Of a stretch of DNA of 64,000 bases, positions 10,128 through 18,660 are shown piece after piece. Source of the DNA: Hyphomicrobium sp. 99 (GTDB lineage Bacteria; Pseudomonadota; Alphaproteobacteria; Rhizobiales; Hyphomicrobiaceae); the NCBI RefSeq assembly GCF_000384335.2, contig NZ_KQ031382.1:1674001-1738000 (forward strand), read 5' to 3'. The translations under genes were made by a program, and so were the position numbers. Numbering within the stretch: the stretch's first letter is position 1; the number at the start of each line of letters is the position of its first letter. The notes under the pieces were generated by a model that was not told the DNA's origin, made no database searches, and saw only the letters and a program-made list of their open reading frames with translations.

Positions 10128-10876
10128 GCGGCCTGTCCTTTTGCGATCATGCCTCTCGCAGCATCGCCGAAGCGACGGAACAGCGCCAGGGATTGCGGAT
10201 TGGAGTGAAGTTGCCACTCAGGGTGCCATTGCACGCCGAGCGAAAACGGATGACCCGAAACGGCCCGCACGGCTTCGACCAGCCCATCCTCGGCAAACGC
10301 TTCGGCGACGAGCGGTTGCGCAAGCCGGTTGAGGCCCTGCCCATGCAATGAATTGACCATGATCTCGTCCTGTCCGAGCCACTTTCTCAGTTCGCCCTTG
10401 AGCGTAACCGGATGCCGAGCCGCGAACATGACGTCGAAGTCCTTGACCTGCGGCTCGCGATGATCGGCGTAGTTTTCCAGATTGTGAACCGCCTGATGCA
10501 GCGTGCCCCCAAGCGCCACGTTGAGTTCCTGGAAGCCCCGGCAAATCGCGAAGAGGGGCACCTTGCTCTCGACGGCCGCGCGGATGAGCGGCAACGTCAC
10601 CGCGTCCCGGTCGGTATCGATGGCATGCGGGAGGATCGGCTCCTCATTGCTGTAATGCTCTGGATGGACGTTCGAGATAGCGCCCGTCAGTAGAATGCCG
10701 GACGCCACATCGAGCACGGAGGCAATGTCGGCGAGGCCCGAGCCCACCGGCACGAAGAGCGGCTGGCACTCGGAACCCTCCGCGACCGCAACGGCGTATT
10801 TCCGCACGACGACGTCCGCCACGAGGCCGCCGACGGTTTCGGTGCTGCAAGGAATAACGACGATCGGCCGGCTCAT
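10124..10876 (-). CDS. puuD: Gamma-glutamyl-GABA hydrolase (class I glutamine amidotransferase-like, peptidase C26)
   Basis: 250 residues from MSRPIVVIPCSTE. Its first codon overlaps the spuC stop as ATGA, and its stop overlaps puuA in the same way, so the three genes are translationally coupled. The nucleophile Cys sits in FAICRGFQELNVALGG, and the His/Glu of the triad sit in SLGVQWHPEWQ. LLTGAISNVHPEHYS matches the family's substrate loop, which usually reads GxxSNVxPxxY. It releases GABA and glutamate from gamma-glutamyl-GABA, supplying GabT. A 36-codon in-frame extension upstream lies inside spuC and is not used. Confidence 0.9.
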   Translation of the reverse strand: MSRPIVVIPCSTETVGGLVADVVVRKYAVAVAEGSECQPLFVPVGSGLADIASVLDVASGILLTGAISNVHPEHYSNEEPILPHAIDTDRDAVTLPLIRAAVESKVPLFAICRGFQELNVALGGTLHQAVHNLENYADHREPQVKDFDVMFAARHPVTLKGELRKWLGQDEIMVNSLHGQGLNRLAQPLVAEAFAEDGLVEAVRAVSGHPFSLGVQWHPEWQLHSNPQSLALFRRFGDAARGMIAKGQAA

Positions 10877-12258
10877 GCCGCGAGTTCTCCGCTGACGTTC
10901 GCGAGTGTCTGATCGAGTGCCTTCTGAATGACGGCACCTGCTTCTTCGAAGTGCTCTTCCGTCCAAGTCAGGGGCGGTGCGCACACCATGGTGTCGTAGA
11001 CGGCCCGCATGATGAAGCCCTCGCGGAAGAAGTGATCGCGGCAGATCAGGCCGACGCGGCCCGGATCGTCGAAGCGCTTGCGCGACTTCTTATCCGCGAC
11101 GAGTTCGATCGCGCCGAGCATGCCCACGGTGCGGACTTCCCCGACGAGCGGGTGATCCTTGAAGCGTGCGAAAAGCTTCGCAAGCGCCGGACCCGTCGTC
11201 TCTTTCACTTTTGGGACGAGCCGGTCGCGCTCCATGATTTCGAGGTTCTTCAATGCGACAGCGCACGCAACGGGATGACCCGAGAACGTGTACCCGTGAT
11301 TGAAGTCGTCGTCCTTCGACATCAGCGCTTCGACGATCTTGTCGTCGACGAGAACGCCCGAGAGCGGAATGTATCCCGACGTCGCCGCCTTCGCGAAGGT
11401 GATGAGGTTCGGCCGAATGCCGTAGAATTCCGAGGCAAACCACGTGCCGACGCGGCCGAAACCGGTGATCACTTCGTCGGCGAGAAGCAGGATGCCGTAC
11501 TTGTCGACGATGCGCTGCACTTCCGGCCAATAGGTCGAAGGCGCAATCTTGACGCCGCCTGCGCCCTGAACCGGCTCACCTGCGAATGCCGCGACATTCT
11601 CCGGTCCGCAGCGAAGAATTTCTTCCTCGATCGCGCGCGCTGCGCGAAGACCGAATGCTTCCGGCGTCTCGCCAGGGAACGAGTCCCCGTACCAGTAGGG
11701 ATCCATCACATGCCGGAACCCTTCGTAAACGGGATAGCTGTGCTGATGCACGTGGCTCATGCCGCCCATCGAACCGGCAGCGATCGTCGAGCCGTGATAG
11801 GCGTTCTTGCGGCTGATGATGATGCGCCGCTTCGGTTCGCCCTTGAGCGCCCAGTAGTGACGGATGAGGCGGATCGCCGTGTCGTTCGATTCCGAGCCCG
11901 ACGATCCGAAGAAGACCTGATTGATATGGGCCGGGGCGAGCTCGGCGAGCTTGCGCGACAACGCAACGACCGGCGGATGCGTCGTCTTGAAGAACGTATT
12001 GTAGAATGGCAGCTCGACCATCTGGTCATAAGCCGCTTGCGCCAGCTCCTTATTGCCGTAGCCGATGTTCGTCGTCCAAAGGCCCGCCATGCCGTCGAGG
12101 ATGCGGTGGCCTTCGCTGTCGATCACGTACGGGCCTTCGCCCTTCACGATGACGCGGACGTTCTGAGCCGCCCTGAGCGACTGATGATCGGAGAAGGGAT
12201 GCAGGTGGTGCTGAGCGTCGAGGTCTTGGATCTGCTTCGTCTGAAATCGGTTGGACAC
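10873..12258 (-). CDS. spuC: Putrescine/polyamine--pyruvate transaminase (class III)
   Basis: 461 residues. It shows the SpuC-type N-terminus with HHLHPFSDHQSL, MAGLWTTNIGYGNKELAQAA, GSSGSESNDTAIRLIRHYW, YHGSTIAAGSMGGM, DEVITGFGRVGTWFA and the PLP lysine in LITFAKAATSGYIPLSG. SpuC deaminates putrescine to 4-aminobutyraldehyde with pyruvate as acceptor, producing alanine. It is the first gene of the eight-gene minus-strand operon, with a GGAGGG ribosome-binding site before the ATG. Carrying both SpuC and PuuA offers two entry routes for putrescine, or SpuC may act on the gamma-glutamylated amine. Alanine made here could be recycled by the alanine dehydrogenase at the window's left end. Confidence 0.9.
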   Translation of the reverse strand: MSNRFQTKQIQDLDAQHHLHPFSDHQSLRAAQNVRVIVKGEGPYVIDSEGHRILDGMAGLWTTNIGYGNKELAQAAYDQMVELPFYNTFFKTTHPPVVALSRKLAELAPAHINQVFFGSSGSESNDTAIRLIRHYWALKGEPKRRIIISRKNAYHGSTIAAGSMGGMSHVHQHSYPVYEGFRHVMDPYWYGDSFPGETPEAFGLRAARAIEEEILRCGPENVAAFAGEPVQGAGGVKIAPSTYWPEVQRIVDKYGILLLADEVITGFGRVGTWFASEFYGIRPNLITFAKAATSGYIPLSGVLVDDKIVEALMSKDDDFNHGYTFSGHPVACAVALKNLEIMERDRLVPKVKETTGPALAKLFARFKDHPLVGEVRTVGMLGAIELVADKKSRKRFDDPGRVGLICRDHFFREGFIMRAVYDTMVCAPPLTWTEEHFEEAGAVIQKALDQTLANVSGELAA

Positions 12259-12608
12259 GGGTTTTCCCTCCAGCGGAATAGATTAGGGCCGGCTTTCGGC
12301 CGGTGCGGGTGAAAATGCTGGGAGACGTCAGTGCGGCGTATAGCCGATGCGGGCGCAGAGCTTCAGTAGCTCGCGCTTCGGATGGGGAGCGCGCTTTCCG
12401 GCTCGCGCGGTCTCGTTGCGACCGGCGGAAGCCGATGCACTATTCGATAAGATAGCCGGGAGCCGGATATCCGACGGCGCCATTACCGATGTTCCCTGGC
12501 CGCTAGCATCACGCGATGCGACACGCTCGATCACTAACGATACCGTTACTTGCGTCTTCAACGACTTGGAGAGTATTCTCTACAGTGTAGAAGTCAAGGG
12601 CCGACGGA
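12259..12608. other. Divergent intergenic region between spuC and tetR
   Basis: About 350 bases with no convincing gene; short open frames here lack ribosome-binding sites and family-like sequence. It should hold the promoter of the polyamine operon and that of the TetR gene. Besides the palindrome at 12579-12591 there is a TAACG-ATAC-CGTTA inverted repeat around 12535-12548. Confidence 0.6.
12579..12591. promoter_or_regulatory. Candidate TetR operator
   Basis: TCTACA-G-TGTAGA is a perfect 13-base palindrome ending 17 bases before the tetR ATG. TACA...TGTA cores are common in TetR-family operators, and the position suits autoregulation. Binding is inferred, not shown. Confidence 0.55.
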
Positions 12609-13301
12609 ATGACAGAGCCGAAATCCAGGGCACGCCGAGGGGTCGAGAGATCGGAAATTCTCGACGCCGCGTTTACCCTTTTCGCAGAGGTCGGCGAGCA
12701 GGGGTTCTCGATCCGCAAGCTTGCCGCCATCGTCGGTGTTGACCCGATGACGGTGCTGCATCATTTCGGCTCGAAGGAAGAACTGCTTCGCGCCATCGCC
12801 GACCACGCCTTGCGCGGGGTCGAAATACCGGAAGCGACCGCGAACTGGCAAAACGATCTCAAGGCCGTCGCCAACGCCTATCGGATGCTCGCGCACCGGC
12901 ATCCGCGCGTTTTTCATCTCCACTTTCGCTACAACGCCACCGGTCCCGCCGATCACATTTCAAGTGAGGTCGTCTATTGCGCGCTGCGGCACGCCGGACT
13001 TGCCGATGCTCAAGCCGCTGGGCTTGGTCTCGCATTTTACGCGTTCGTCCTAGGCTTCGCGCTGGCCGAGGCCGAAGGCCTGCTGCGCCCAATCGGCCAA
13101 AGTGAAGAAGCGGAACTCCAAGCCCTCGATGCCGAAGCCTACAAAGCAACCCGCGCGCTTATACCCGCGCTGAAAACGCTCGACCCCGATGCCGCCTTCG
13201 ACGATTCGATGAACGCTTTCATCGCGGGCGTCGCCGATCTCGCCGGGCGCCAGCCCGACCAATCCTCACCAAAGCGAAAAACTGACGTCGCTACGCACTA
13301 G
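12609..13301 (+). CDS. TetR/AcrR-family transcriptional regulator
   Basis: 230 residues. The N-terminal helix-turn-helix runs from about residue 14 (SEILDAAFTLFAEVGEQGFS) through IRKLAAIVGVDPMTVLHHF and KEELLRAIAD; this is the canonical TetR pattern. The C-terminal part (about 70-215) is helical and rich in Ala/Leu, as expected for the ligand-binding and dimer domain. It lies divergent to the polyamine operon (350 bases away) and 108 bases upstream of eutB on the same strand. It could therefore control either polyamine or ethanolamine catabolism. A perfect palindrome just upstream suggests autorepression. The ligand is unknown. Confidence 0.88.
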   Translation: MTEPKSRARRGVERSEILDAAFTLFAEVGEQGFSIRKLAAIVGVDPMTVLHHFGSKEELLRAIADHALRGVEIPEATANWQNDLKAVANAYRMLAHRHPRVFHLHFRYNATGPADHISSEVVYCALRHAGLADAQAAGLGLAFYAFVLGFALAEAEGLLRPIGQSEEAELQALDAEAYKATRALIPALKTLDPDAAFDDSMNAFIAGVADLAGRQPDQSSPKRKTDVATH

Positions 13302-13409
13302 CGTGCACTGCAAACGAGCGGATGATGGTCCACTGAGCACGATTTGAAGCTTGCGCAGAAAGCATCAAAAGACATTATTGGCAAAGCGACCGGGAGATCG
13401 GAGAGGGCC

Positions 13410-14795
13410 ATGTACAGGGTGCACGCTGGCGGAACGACCTACGTATTCTCATCCCTGAAAGAACTTTTGGCTAAAGCCACGCCGCCGCGATCGGGCGACG
13501 TGCTGGCGGGCGTAGCGGCGACATCGGCCGCCGAGAACGTCGCCGCCAAGATGGCGCTCGCCGACGTGCCGCTCAAACAATTTCTCAACGAAGCGATCAT
13601 TCCCTACGAGGACGACGACGTCACGCGCCTGATCGTCGATACCCATGATGCGGCGGCCTTCGCGCCCGTCTCGCATATGACGGTCGGCGAATTCCGCGAT
13701 TGGCTTCTCTCGGAAAAAGCGACGCCGCTGAATGTTTCCGCGCTTGCGCCCGGACTGACGCCGGAAATGGTCGCCGCCGTCTCGAAAATCATGCGCAATC
13801 AGGATCTCGTGCTCGGCGCCAAGAAAGCGCACGTCGTGACAAGGTTCCGCAATACGATCGGCATTCCGGGCCACATGGCCGTGCGTCTACAACCCAATCA
13901 TCCTACCGACGACAAGAAAGGCATCGCGGCCTCGATCGTCGATGGCCTGATGTACGGCTGCGGTGATGCGGTTATCGGCATCAATCCTGCGAGCGATAAT
14001 CTGAACGCCATCACCGACCTGCTGGTGATGATGGACGACATCATTCGCCGCTTCGAGATCCCGACGCAGAGCTGCGTGCTGACCCACGTCACGACCACGA
14101 TCGACGCCATCGCCAAGGGCGCGCCGGTCGATCTCGTATTCCAGTCGATTGGCGGCACGGAAGGCGTCAACTCTTCCTTCGGAGTGACGCTTGCGCACTT
14201 GAAGGAAGGTCGCGACGCCGCTCTCAGCATCAAGCGCGGCACGGTCGGCGATAACTGCATGTATTTCGAAACGGGGCAGGGATCGGCTCTCTCGGCCGAT
14301 GCGCATCACGGCTGCGATCAGCAGACGATCGAAGCCCGGGCTTATGCCGTGGCGCGGCAGTTCAAGCCGCTCCTCGTCAACACCGTCGTTGGCTTCATCG
14401 GCCCCGAGTATCTTTACAACGGCAAGGAAATCATCCGCGCTGGGCTGGAGGATCATTTCTGCGGCAAGCTGCTCGGCCTGCCGATGGGTTGCGATATCTG
14501 CTACACGAACCACGCCGAGGCCGACCAGGATGACATGGACATCCTGCTGATGATGCTCGGTGCAGCAGGCGTCAACTTCATCATGGGTATCCCCGGCGCC
14601 GACGACATCATGCTGAATTACCAGTCGACGTCCTTCCACGACGCGCTCTACGTGCGCGAGGCGCTGGGCCTCAAACGCGCGCCGGAGTTCGAGGCATGGC
14701 TCGCCCGCATCGGTGTGACGGACGCGAGCGGCCACCTCGCACCGCACGGTCCCGGCAATCCTCTTCTCTCGCACGCACAGGCGCTGGCGGCATGA
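13410..14795 (+). CDS. eutB: Ethanolamine ammonia-lyase large subunit
   Basis: 461 residues from MYRVHAGGTTYVFSSLKEL, preceded by GGAGAGGGCC; 22 upstream in-frame codons do not look like the family. EutB forms the catalytic TIM-barrel of the adenosylcobalamin-dependent lyase that splits ethanolamine to acetaldehyde and ammonia. Family blocks seen are SGDVLAGVAATSAAENVAAK, LQPNHPTDDKKGIAASIVDG, YGCGDAVIGINPASDN, QSIGGTEGVNSSFGV, YFETGQGSALSA, GPEYLYNGKEI and LPMGCDICYTNHAEADQDD. Its stop overlaps the eutC start. No microcompartment shell gene, EutA reactivase or cobalamin riboswitch is seen nearby. Confidence 0.96.
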   Translation: MYRVHAGGTTYVFSSLKELLAKATPPRSGDVLAGVAATSAAENVAAKMALADVPLKQFLNEAIIPYEDDDVTRLIVDTHDAAAFAPVSHMTVGEFRDWLLSEKATPLNVSALAPGLTPEMVAAVSKIMRNQDLVLGAKKAHVVTRFRNTIGIPGHMAVRLQPNHPTDDKKGIAASIVDGLMYGCGDAVIGINPASDNLNAITDLLVMMDDIIRRFEIPTQSCVLTHVTTTIDAIAKGAPVDLVFQSIGGTEGVNSSFGVTLAHLKEGRDAALSIKRGTVGDNCMYFETGQGSALSADAHHGCDQQTIEARAYAVARQFKPLLVNTVVGFIGPEYLYNGKEIIRAGLEDHFCGKLLGLPMGCDICYTNHAEADQDDMDILLMMLGAAGVNFIMGIPGADDIMLNYQSTSFHDALYVREALGLKRAPEFEAWLARIGVTDASGHLAPHGPGNPLLSHAQALAA

Positions 14796-15577
14796 CCATG
14801 ACAGAAGATCCCTGGGCAAATCTGAAGCGGTTCACCGACGCGCGTATCGGCCTTGGCCGCTCGGGTTCCGCGATGCCGACGCGCGAAGTTTTGAACTTCG
14901 CTCTCTCGCACGCCATGGCGCGCGACGCGGTGACCACGCCGATCGATTGGAACCCGATCGAAAAGGGTCTGTCGGCTTTGGGCCTCTCGACTTTGCGAAT
15001 AGCAAGCGCGGCGACTGATCGCTCAGAATATTTGCGCCGTCCCGATCTCGGTCGCCGGCTGTCTGATGAATCGCGAGAGGCCCTCGTGCGCGCGTCCGAA
15101 ATCGAAGGATCGGCGAAACCCGACCTCGTCATTCTCGTCGGCGACGGCCTGTCCTCTCTCGGCGTCGCGGCCAATACGCTCGCGTATATGTCGGCGTTCA
15201 TGCCCTATGTCGTGAAGGCCGGCTGGAAATTATCGCCGGTACTGCTCGCCGATAATTCCCGCGTGGCGCTGGGCGATGAAGCCGGCGAGATCCTCGGCGG
15301 CAAAGCCGTCCTTGTTCTGATCGGCGAACGTCCGGGCCTGTCGTCGCCCGATAGTCTCGGAGTCTACCTAACGTTTTCGCCGCGCATCGGCATCAAGGAC
15401 GCCGACCGCAACTGCATCTCGAACATTCGCCAGCGCGGACTGTCTTACGACGAAGGCACGTTCAAAACCGCGTGGCTGCTCCGCGAAGCCTTCCGCCGCG
15501 GCCTGACCGGCGTCAACCTGAAGGACGAGTCCCAGTTCCTGATTGAAGGCCAGCCCGGACCTGAGCTGATCAAGTAG
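14792..15577 (+). CDS. eutC: Ethanolamine ammonia-lyase small subunit
   Basis: 261 residues from MTMTEDPWANLKRFTDARI; the ATG overlaps the eutB TGA (ATGA), as expected for a coupled heteromeric enzyme. EutC helps bind adenosylcobalamin. Diagnostic segments are ARIGLGRSGSAMPTREVLNF, LVILVGDGLSSLGVAANT, LIGERPGLSSPDSLGVYLTF, DADRNCISNIRQRGLSYD and KDESQFLI. The open frame extends further upstream inside eutB, but that part shows no family sequence. A repeat cluster follows directly after the gene. Confidence 0.96.
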   Translation: MTMTEDPWANLKRFTDARIGLGRSGSAMPTREVLNFALSHAMARDAVTTPIDWNPIEKGLSALGLSTLRIASAATDRSEYLRRPDLGRRLSDESREALVRASEIEGSAKPDLVILVGDGLSSLGVAANTLAYMSAFMPYVVKAGWKLSPVLLADNSRVALGDEAGEILGGKAVLVLIGERPGLSSPDSLGVYLTFSPRIGIKDADRNCISNIRQRGLSYDEGTFKTAWLLREAFRRGLTGVNLKDESQFLIEGQPGPELIK

Positions 15578-15585
15578 CGCCATCT

Positions 15586-15767
15586 GTCATCTCGGCCAGA
15601 GCGATAGCGAAGAGCCGGGACCCAGGGCTAACAAACACTCCGTCATCCCGGCGAAGGCCGGGATCCAGGCAAAGTGCAGAGCATTCGCACGTGCTGTCCG
15701 CGCGGAGCGAACAGCATCTTCTGCTTGTGTTGAAGCTTGTCTGGGTGCCGACCTACGTCGGCATGAC
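15586..15767. repeat. Cluster of three dispersed palindromic repeat units
   Basis: Unit A (15586-15625) and unit B (15642-15668) share GTCATC-C/T-CGG...GCCGGGA-T/C-CCAG in the plus orientation. Unit C (15741-15767) is the same motif inverted (CTGGGTGCCG...CGGCATGAC). The same element type occurs at 1319-1355. Confidence 0.65.
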
Positions 15768-15813
15768 GGCGGTTGTGGCGGATTGCATGGTCCATGACCG
15801 CATTCCACCACTA

Positions 15814-15962
15814 GTCATCCTCGGCCGGAACGCGCCGTCGGCGCGTCGAAGGCCGGGGATCCAGCGCAAGACTCGCCGAAGGCGCGAAAGCAATAGGGAG
15901 TCTTCGACGGTTCTTGCGCTGGATCCCCGAACGCGTCGCTGCGCTCCTTGTTCGAGGATGAC
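15814..15962. repeat. Inverted pair of extended repeat units
   Basis: The left copy (15814-15870) begins GTCATCCTCG and ends GGGGATCCAGCGCAAG. The right copy (15913-15962) is its inverted counterpart, CTTGCGCTGGATCCCC...CGAGGATGAC. The pair can fold into one long cruciform or hairpin with a 42-base spacer, and sits between the 3' ends of eutC and the SDR gene. Confidence 0.7.
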
Positions 15963-15979
15963 GGCCCCGCTGAAACGCG

Positions 15980-16747
15980 TCACACCGCCGTAAAGCAGTT
16001 ATCGACGAACAGGTGCGCGCCGTTGACGAAGCTGGCCTCGTCGCTCGCCAGGAAGAGAGCAGCCCGCGCGACTTCTTCCGGCTCGCAGAGACGGCCCTGC
16101 TGGACGGCAAGAGCGGCGTCCGACGCGTCGACCCCGCGCTTCGACAGCTCGGCGACTTCGTGCAGGCCGTGCGGGGTCTTGACGAAGCCCGGGCAGACCG
16201 CATTGCAGCGAATGCCTCTGTCGCGATACTCGACCGCGATGGATCGCGCGAACATGTGGCAGGCGCCCTTCGACGTATTGTACGCCGTCTCCATAGGCGT
16301 TGCCGCAATAGCCGAAATCGACGACGTGCAGACGATCGATCCGCCGCCGATCTCGAGCATTCCGGGCAGAACGGCTTGCGTCATCAGATACATGCTCGTC
16401 ACGTTGATGCCCATCAGCCATTCCCACTCCTTGAGCGTCGTCTCGAGGAAGGGCTTGATGATGATCGTGCCCGCGTGATTGAAGAGCACGTTGGCCTGGC
16501 CGATCGCGGACGTGACGCTCGCAACCGCAGCATTCACCTGCGCTTGATCCGCGACGTCGGCTGCCGCGAAGACAGCCTTGCCACCCTTATTGTTGATCTC
16601 GGCGACCACGGCGCGCCCGGCCTCTTCGTTGCGGTCGATCACGCCGACCGCCGCGCCCTCGGCGGCAAATAGGAGGGATGAGGCGCCACCCATGCCCGTC
16701 GCTCCGCCTGAAATGATCGCAATCTTACCCTTAAGCCGGTCTGCCAT
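15980..16747 (-). CDS. Short-chain dehydrogenase/reductase (SDR)
   Basis: 255 residues from MADRLKGKIAIISGGATG. Two ATGs are six bases apart; the second is chosen because the AGGAG site is seven bases from it but only one base from the first. The Rossmann glycine motif GGATGMGGA is near residues 13-21, then NHAG near 88, the active-site Ser in SIVCTSSIS and YNTSK with the catalytic Tyr and Lys. It is a classical NAD(P)-dependent SDR. It lies between eutBC and an APC permease, so it may oxidise or reduce an alcohol or aldehyde from amine catabolism, but the substrate cannot be read from the sequence. Confidence 0.87.
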   Translation of the reverse strand: MADRLKGKIAIISGGATGMGGASSLLFAAEGAAVGVIDRNEEAGRAVVAEINNKGGKAVFAAADVADQAQVNAAVASVTSAIGQANVLFNHAGTIIIKPFLETTLKEWEWLMGINVTSMYLMTQAVLPGMLEIGGGSIVCTSSISAIAATPMETAYNTSKGACHMFARSIAVEYRDRGIRCNAVCPGFVKTPHGLHEVAELSKRGVDASDAALAVQQGRLCEPEEVARAALFLASDEASFVNGAHLFVDNCFTAV

Positions 16748-16789
16748 TCTCATGCTCCTGTCGAGACGTTTGGCGGGATGTGTAACAGA

Positions 16790-16819
16790 TGCGGGCCGGA
16801 TCGATTGATCCGGCCCGCA
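16790..16819. terminator. Strong hairpin between the permease and SDR genes
   Basis: A perfect 13-base stem (16790-16802 with 16807-16819) closes a GATT loop. A run of six T follows on the plus strand, while the minus-strand genes would read the hairpin with little T-tail. It probably limits transcription between the permease and the SDR gene. Confidence 0.6.
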
Positions 16820-16851
16820 CTATTTTTTGACATCAAGGACGCAGTGGGCCG

Positions 16852-18405
16852 TCAGCTCTTTTCGCCGACTGCCGCCTCGGCTGCTTTGATCTCAGCCGCG
16901 CGTTGCGCGATGTCCGCACCGATCGGAGGCCCCTTGAACCGGCGGTTCTCGAACAGCACCCAGATGATGAGCGACAGCACGATAAAGCCGATCGTGATTT
17001 CGAGCGCCCAATCGTTCGGAGGCTGGATGCCGATGTAGAAGATGACGGCCATCGAAATCAGTGACAGCAGGCACACGAGCTTGAAGAGGCCAGCCCCAAG
17101 ATCCCACGGGCCGGGCTTCGGGAAGCTCGGGCCGCCGTACTTGAACAGCGCCAGAGCGATCGGCACTGCGAACGACAGGAACAGGAAGATGACCGTGCAG
17201 GACACGACGATCGAATAGGCTGGTGTGCCCGCGATGGTGATCGCAGACGTGAACCAGACAAACAAGGTCGCCAGCAAGGCACCGAACCAGATGGCGTTCT
17301 GAGGCACGCGGTATGTCGGGCTGACCTTCGCCAGCCAACCGGAAATTCCCGGAATGCCACCGTCGCGCGAGAAGGCGAACAGCATGCGCGAAACCGATGT
17401 CACGGTCGCCAGGCCGCAAAGCCATTGCGACACGAAGATCAGGGCGTACAACGCATTCTTGATGCCCGGCGGAACCTGCTTATCCATGGCCCAGAAGAAG
17501 ACGTTCCAGCCCTGTTTTGCAGCTTCGTCCATGTTGGGGATCATCAACACGAACGCACACAGCATGATGTAGCCGAAAACACCCGACCACAGCACGGCGG
17601 AAACCATGCCCTTGGGCACCGCCATCGAGGCGTTGACGGTTTCTTCGGCCGTATGGGCCGAAGCGTCATAGCCCGTGATCGTGTAAATCGGCAGCAGCAG
17701 GCCAAGCGCGAACGCCATGCCCGTCGAGACCGCGTTCGGCCAGACGCCGTTTGCACCTTCCGTGCCCGTGTAGTTCGAAAACGTCCACAGACGCGAGATT
17801 TCGTAGCTCGGTGCAAAAATCAGACACACCACCGCCACGAGCACGGCGCCGAATAGAATGATGTAGCCCGAAAAGTCCGTGAGCTTCATCGTCAGGCCGA
17901 TGCCGAGATGGTTGATGAGCGCCTGCAGGCCCGTGATCGCCGCCATGAACAGAACGCGGTGCGTCAGCGTATCTTCGATGCCGAAGTAGGGACCGAACGC
18001 GCCGAAGAAGAAGTAGAACGTGCCGACGTTAATGGCGCCCAGCACCGTGATCAGACCGAGCAGGTTGAGCCAAGCAGCAAGCCAGCCGGTGAACCGGTTG
18101 CCCAAGATAGAGCCCCAGTGATAGAGGCCGCCGGCTGTGGGATAGGCCGACGAGATTTGCGCCAGCGCCATAGCAAACACGCCGGAGATGAGAACGCCCA
18201 AAGGCCATCCCAGTCCGACCGCCGCCCCGCCCGCGCCGGCGGTCGCCTGTCCGAGCGAGTTGATACCGCCCGAAAGAATGCAGATGATGGAAAACGAAAT
18301 AGCGAAGTTCGAGAACGCGTGCATGCGCCGGGAAAGTTCCTGCGCATAGCCCATCGAGTGAAGGACTTTTACGTCCTCATCGACCACTTTCGATTCGGAT
18401 GACAT
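16852..18405 (-). CDS. APC-superfamily amino acid/choline-type permease (ACT family)
   Basis: 517 residues with about 12 hydrophobic membrane segments. The N-terminal block LHSMGYAQELSRRMHAFSNF followed by SFSIICILSGGINS is typical of the amino acid/choline transporter (ACT) branch of the APC superfamily, which moves GABA, choline, ethanolamine or basic amino acids with a proton. GYDASAHTAEETVNA and SRMLFAFSRDGGIP are further conserved loops. The cytoplasmic tail is charged and Ala/Glu rich. As the neighbour of eutBC and the polyamine operon it is a good candidate importer for ethanolamine, GABA or a polyamine; the choice is inference. Confidence 0.87.
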   Translation of the reverse strand: MSSESKVVDEDVKVLHSMGYAQELSRRMHAFSNFAISFSIICILSGGINSLGQATAGAGGAAVGLGWPLGVLISGVFAMALAQISSAYPTAGGLYHWGSILGNRFTGWLAAWLNLLGLITVLGAINVGTFYFFFGAFGPYFGIEDTLTHRVLFMAAITGLQALINHLGIGLTMKLTDFSGYIILFGAVLVAVVCLIFAPSYEISRLWTFSNYTGTEGANGVWPNAVSTGMAFALGLLLPIYTITGYDASAHTAEETVNASMAVPKGMVSAVLWSGVFGYIMLCAFVLMIPNMDEAAKQGWNVFFWAMDKQVPPGIKNALYALIFVSQWLCGLATVTSVSRMLFAFSRDGGIPGISGWLAKVSPTYRVPQNAIWFGALLATLFVWFTSAITIAGTPAYSIVVSCTVIFLFLSFAVPIALALFKYGGPSFPKPGPWDLGAGLFKLVCLLSLISMAVIFYIGIQPPNDWALEITIGFIVLSLIIWVLFENRRFKGPPIGADIAQRAAEIKAAEAAVGEKS

Positions 18406-18660
18406 GTATTAGTTCCCCAGAAAGTCATTCCTTTTGGGAAATCTTGGGCGACGTGACGCTTTTCGCTACTCGGAGCGTAACGGCGTCCAATTCTTCCGCT
18501 CGTAGTGTGGTGGGAAGCCCGGCAAAGGTCAATCGCTAGGCGCGGCTAAATAGTGTGCATGGTTTTCCTCGGCCGCACAGCAATTATGCGGGCCGAGGTT
18601 CGGACCAAAGGAATGTTCTTTGCGACGCAACAGGAATCCTCTGTCAGTCGCGACCAACCG

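Larger units (their letters stand above)
15578..15979. other. Non-coding gap of ~400 bases between converging eutC and SDR genes
   Basis: No gene is supported here. The stretch is largely made of repeat units described in the two following entries, some in inverted orientation. These could act as bidirectional terminators. Confidence 0.75.

Noticed and set aside
10951..12312. Plus-strand open frame (453 codons) opposite spuC
   Set aside because: Antisense to a clear class III transaminase; composition dominated by Arg, Asp and Val with no domain pattern.
12328..12561. Possible 77-residue minus-strand gene in the spuC/tetR control region
   Set aside because: No ribosome-binding site, Ala/Arg/Ser-rich composition and it overlaps the expected promoters.
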